Source: Candidatus Geohydrothermomicrobium daggyaiense | GTDB taxonomy: Bacteria > Actinomycetota > Geothermincolia > Fen-727 > JACVIW01 | DNA length: 9,572 nt | NCBI GenBank assembly: GCA_015711695.1 | Contig: JACVIW010000074.1 | Span: forward strand, 1 to 9,572 | Direction of reading: 5' to 3' | In this document: positions 6,817 through 9,572 of the stretch, in pieces | How positions within the stretch are numbered: position 1 is the stretch's first letter | Layout of the letters: each line of letters begins with the position of its first letter | Position numbers and translations under genes: made by a program | The notes under the pieces: generated by a model | What the model was told of the DNA's origin: nothing | What the model saw: only the letters and a program-made list of their open reading frames with translations | The model's database searches: none

Positions 6817-8486
6817 TTCCCCGTTATCTTGTTTCGTTCGATACCGAAGCGCTTCCCTCAATTGAATGTGATGTTCTCGTGGTGGGCAGCGGTGTTGCAG
6901 GGTTGTCTGCCTCGCTCAGGTTGAGTCGCTATTTTGATGTTGTTGTCGCGACGAAATCTGAACTCCAGGCATCGACTACGAGTTTTGCTCAAGGTGGTAT
7001 CGCCGCGGTAATTGACGAACACGATTCGCTCGAGTCTCATTTCGATGACACTCTGCGGGCTGGTGCTGGCTTATCTGATCCAGAAGCGACGGCAGTATTG
7101 GTGAGAGAGGGTCCTCAGAGGGTGATGGAACTGCTGTATGAGTACGGCGCCAACTTTGACAGGGAAGGCGATCGGCTCGATTTAGCTCTCGAGGGCGGAC
7201 ATTCCCATCCAAGAGTGGTTCATGCCCGCGGGGATGCTACAGGTTATGAGGTGGAAAACGCTCTTGGTAAGGCTCTCAGGAGAAGAGAGAAAGTAAGGGT
7301 TATTGAGAATTGCTTCGCAATAGACCTGCTTGTTGATGAAGGCGTGTGCAGAGGGGCACTGGCAGTTAACACCAAAGAGGCGAAGTTGACGGTCATATGG
7401 GCTGGTGCAGTGATACTTGCCACAGGGGGTATGGGACGGGTTTATCTTGTAACTACCAATCCGGATATATGTACTGGCGATGGTCTCGCGATGGCATTCA
7501 GGGCAGGGTCAAGAGTGAGCGATGTTGAATTTGTGCAGTTTCATCCAACAGCCCTGCATATTCCGGAAGAGCCTAAATTTCTGATCAGTGAGGCTTTGAG
7601 AGGTGCAGGTGCGATTCTTGTGGATATCGAGGGTAACAGGATCATGGAAGGTGTGCACCCGAGGAAAGAACTTGCTCCACGGGACATTATCGTTGCGCGT
7701 ATGGTTGAGGTCATGAGGGAACAGAACTGCAACCACCTTTTCCTCGATGCACGCCACCTGGACGCCGATATGCTCAAAAAGTCTTTTCCGCATATTTACG
7801 AACATTGTCTTTCAGCCGGAATAGACATTAGCACTCAGAGAATCCCGGTTTCACCTGCTGCTCATTACATGAGTGGCGGCGTGGTGACTGATTTATGGGG
7901 CAAAACTGATATTGACAACCTTTACGCGTGCGGTGAGGTGGCGTGCACCGGGGTACACGGAGCAAACAGGCTCGCATCTAACAGTCTTCTTGAAGGGCTT
8001 GTTTTTGCAAGAAGAATAGCCCTACATATTGAGAGCATGGAAAAAACGAGACGGAGAGGCAAACCTGTCAGAATGTCGTATATTAGCAAGGCGACCGGGC
8101 CGCGGATTCGTGAGGATCTCATGACCGGTGCGTTAAGAGAGTTAATGCGAGATTCTGTTGGTCTGCTACGGTGGGAGAGGGGTCTGTGCGAGGCTCTTGA
8201 TTTCATGTATAAGAATAGTGATGTTTTGAAAGTTGAGTATCTCGATCGGGTGGGGATGGAGCTCAAAAATATGTACACAGTTGGTTACCTGATCGCCAAT
8301 GCCGCAAAGATTAGAAAAGAAAGCAGGGGTTGCCACCGGAGAAAGGATTACCCGGACGTCGATGACTGGAACTGGCGATGCCATGTCGATATGTTTCTGA
8401 AGGACGGAGACGTTTCTTTCAACAAGAGGCACGAAAAAGGCAGTGTACTGGAAGCTCGCAGGTCCCTTGTTGTGGCTGCACTTTAA
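6813..8486 (+). CDS. nadB: L-aspartate oxidase
   Basis: NadB is an FAD enzyme that oxidises L-aspartate to iminoaspartate, passing electrons to oxygen or fumarate; the unstable product goes to NadA. It belongs to the succinate dehydrogenase/fumarate reductase flavoprotein family. The dinucleotide motif GSGVAG is at residues 25-30, followed by TTSFAQGGIAAV. EGGHSHPRVVHARGDATG begins at 127, QFHPTAL contains His244, APRDI has Arg290, AAHYMSGG has His351, and HGANRLASNSLLEG has Arg386. These positions agree with the catalytic residues I recall from Escherichia coli NadB. The 557-residue length is slightly above usual, through the C-terminal tail after SRGCHRRKDYPD. The ATG at 6813 overlaps the nadA stop by 4 bases, indicating coupled translation. 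Confidence 0.96.
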   Translation: MIPRYLVSFDTEALPSIECDVLVVGSGVAGLSASLRLSRYFDVVVATKSELQASTTSFAQGGIAAVIDEHDSLESHFDDTLRAGAGLSDPEATAVLVREGPQRVMELLYEYGANFDREGDRLDLALEGGHSHPRVVHARGDATGYEVENALGKALRRREKVRVIENCFAIDLLVDEGVCRGALAVNTKEAKLTVIWAGAVILATGGMGRVYLVTTNPDICTGDGLAMAFRAGSRVSDVEFVQFHPTALHIPEEPKFLISEALRGAGAILVDIEGNRIMEGVHPRKELAPRDIIVARMVEVMREQNCNHLFLDARHLDADMLKKSFPHIYEHCLSAGIDISTQRIPVSPAAHYMSGGVVTDLWGKTDIDNLYACGEVACTGVHGANRLASNSLLEGLVFARRIALHIESMEKTRRRGKPVRMSYISKATGPRIREDLMTGALRELMRDSVGLLRWERGLCEALDFMYKNSDVLKVEYLDRVGMELKNMYTVGYLIANAAKIRKESRGCHRRKDYPDVDDWNWRCHVDMFLKDGDVSFNKRHEKGSVLEARRSLVVAAL

Positions 8487-8493
8487 GGATTGA

Positions 8494-9348
8494 GTGAAAG
8501 ACAAGATGGACATCGAGAAAAAAGCAGAAGGGATAATAAGGCTTGCTTTATCTGAGGACCTTGGTGCGGAGGGTGATATAACCACAAAGGTGGTTGTGGA
8601 TGAGCATGCTACGGGTTCTGCAAGGTTAATCGCGAAATCGCCGATGGTTGTTTGCGGGCAGCGTGTTGCTGCCAGGGTTTTCGAACTTGCCCAGCCGGGT
8701 TCTCAGTACAGTGCGGTTATTGAGGATGGTGGTGAAGTTAGTATCGGAGAGGAAATAGGGAGGGTTACGGGCTTTATTCGCTCGATACTTGCAGGGGAGC
8801 GAACGGCTTTAAATTTCTTATGTCACATGAGCGGTATCGCGACTCTCACGAGAGAACTTGTGAAAAAGGTTTCTGCCGCAGGGATTCAAATAATGGACAC
8901 GAGGAAAACACATCCCGGGATGAGAGATCTCGAGAAATACGCAGTGATGATTGGAGGGGGACAGAACCACCGTCGAGGGCTTTATGATGGGGTTATAATC
9001 AAAGATAACCATATACTTGCGGCAGGCGGTATAAAACGGGCGGTTAGGCTCGCAAGGAATGCGCTGGGTGGCCAGTTTCCAATCGAGGTTGAAGCTGGAA
9101 CTCTTGACGATGTGTGGGATGCGCTTGATTCTGGAGCCAGCATAATAATGCTTGATAACATGGATCCGATAACTATTAAGCAAGCAGTAGAGATAATAGG
9201 CGGTCGTGCGAAAGTTGAAGTGTCCGGGGGAGTGAGGCCTGACAATCTTCAAGAATTCTTAATACCTGGCGTCGACGCTATCTCAATGGGGTTTATAACC
9301 ATGTCCGCTTCTGCTGCCGATATATCGCTTGAACTGGATGCTGGTTGA
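8494..9348 (+). CDS. nadC: Nicotinate-nucleotide pyrophosphorylase (carboxylating), quinolinate phosphoribosyltransferase
   Basis: NadC transfers the phosphoribosyl group of PRPP to quinolinate with loss of carbon dioxide, giving nicotinate mononucleotide, the last step of the aspartate branch of NAD synthesis. The 284-residue product has the EDLGAEGDITT opening, ERTALNFLCHMSGIAT, MDTRKTHPGMR from residue 134, GGGQNHRRGLYDGVIIKDNH with His159, Arg160 and Lys170, IEVEAG with Glu200, IMLDNM with Asp221, and EVSGGV with the closing barrel segment. All the substrate-binding basic residues expected for the family are there. GTG at 8494 has AAGGA at 8485-8489, at a short 4-base spacing; the in-frame ATG at 8506 is an alternative and would shorten the protein by 4 residues. 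It follows nadB by 7 bases and ends the recognisable cluster. Confidence 0.96.
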   Translation: MKDKMDIEKKAEGIIRLALSEDLGAEGDITTKVVVDEHATGSARLIAKSPMVVCGQRVAARVFELAQPGSQYSAVIEDGGEVSIGEEIGRVTGFIRSILAGERTALNFLCHMSGIATLTRELVKKVSAAGIQIMDTRKTHPGMRDLEKYAVMIGGGQNHRRGLYDGVIIKDNHILAAGGIKRAVRLARNALGGQFPIEVEAGTLDDVWDALDSGASIIMLDNMDPITIKQAVEIIGGRAKVEVSGGVRPDNLQEFLIPGVDAISMGFITMSASAADISLELDAG

Positions 9349-9572
9349 TACTGTAAGTGGCTCGGGACGATCGATAGTTAAGGCAGATGAATAATATACG
9401 GTCGTTTAATATAAAGTTTTTACCATAAAAAAGCTACTTCGCCTATTAAGCTTTATGTGGCTGGTTTTGTGTCGCACTTAATTTTTATGAAACGATATGT
9501 TTATGGGGAAGCGAATAAATCAGCATCAATAAGAATGGCTGATGCGAATGAGGAGAATTAAAATAAGTTTGT
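9349..9572 (+). other. AT-rich intergenic tail after nadC
   Basis: These 224 bases are richer in A and T than the genes before them and hold no supported gene. AAAGCT (9430-9435) can pair with AGCTTT (9449-9454), extended by CAT (9424-9426) with ATG (9455-9457) across a 3-base bulge. Only a weak TTTT follows, 8 bases later, so a terminator is possible but poor. Near the edge, ATCAGC (9519-9524) and GCTGAT (9538-9543) are inverted. AGGAG at 9551-9555 looks like a ribosome-binding site for a gene that would begin at or beyond the right edge. No clear promoter with both boxes is seen. Confidence 0.5.

Noticed and set aside
8818..9252. Open frame of 144 codons on the - strand inside nadC
   Set aside because: It is fully covered by the conserved nadC catalytic region on the + strand and encodes nothing recognisable.
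9424..9457. Intrinsic terminator after nadC
   Set aside because: The stem is AT-rich with a 3-base bulge and a 13-base loop, and the short TTTT is displaced. I kept it only as a remark in the intergenic entry.

Overview
The window carries a single-strand run of cofactor-biosynthesis genes, all on the + strand. In order it reads: the 3' end of ftsH; folE, folP, folB, folK (folate); a Rossmann/DUF2520 dehydrogenase-like gene; panC, panD (pantothenate); nadA, nadB, nadC (de novo NAD from aspartate). No insertion sequence, phage gene, CRISPR array, tRNA or rRNA is visible. No gene looks broken, apart from ftsH being cut by the window edge.

The ftsH-folE-folP-folB-folK-DUF2520-panC-panD-nadABC layout resembles cofactor clusters that I recall from Actinomycetota and from anaerobic Clostridia-like Firmicutes. 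Base composition is mid-range by eye, GTG starts are common, and FolP carries an N-terminal extension of about 145 residues. A deep-branching Gram-positive (Terrabacteria-type) bacterium, possibly anaerobic, is the best guess. The sequence alone does not fix the phylum.

Layout: 2-424 ftsH tail; 425-743 a non-coding leader with repeats and a stem-loop; 744-3523 the folate block (folB and folK overlap); 3567-4439 DUF2520; a 125-base gap; 4565-5818 panC-panD; 5857-9348 nadA-nadB-nadC, with a 4-base ATGA overlap between nadA and nadB; 9349-9572 an AT-rich tail without a supported gene. Spacing suggests one transcription unit, or two with a possible internal promoter before panC.

Functionally, FolE makes dihydroneopterin triphosphate from GTP. 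FolB and FolK then produce hydroxymethyl-dihydropterin pyrophosphate, and FolP joins it to p-aminobenzoate. PanD makes beta-alanine from aspartate and PanC condenses it with pantoate. NadB oxidises aspartate to iminoaspartate, NadA condenses that with dihydroxyacetone phosphate to quinolinate, and NadC converts quinolinate to nicotinate mononucleotide. The window lacks panB, a classical panE, the dihydroneopterin-triphosphate phosphatase, folC, folA and pab genes. The DUF2520 gene is a good positional candidate for the missing ketopantoate reductase.

I found no clearly new multi-gene system. The most useful leads are the DUF2520 gene, the FolP N-terminal domain and possible RNA structures over the folP and panC ribosome-binding sites.
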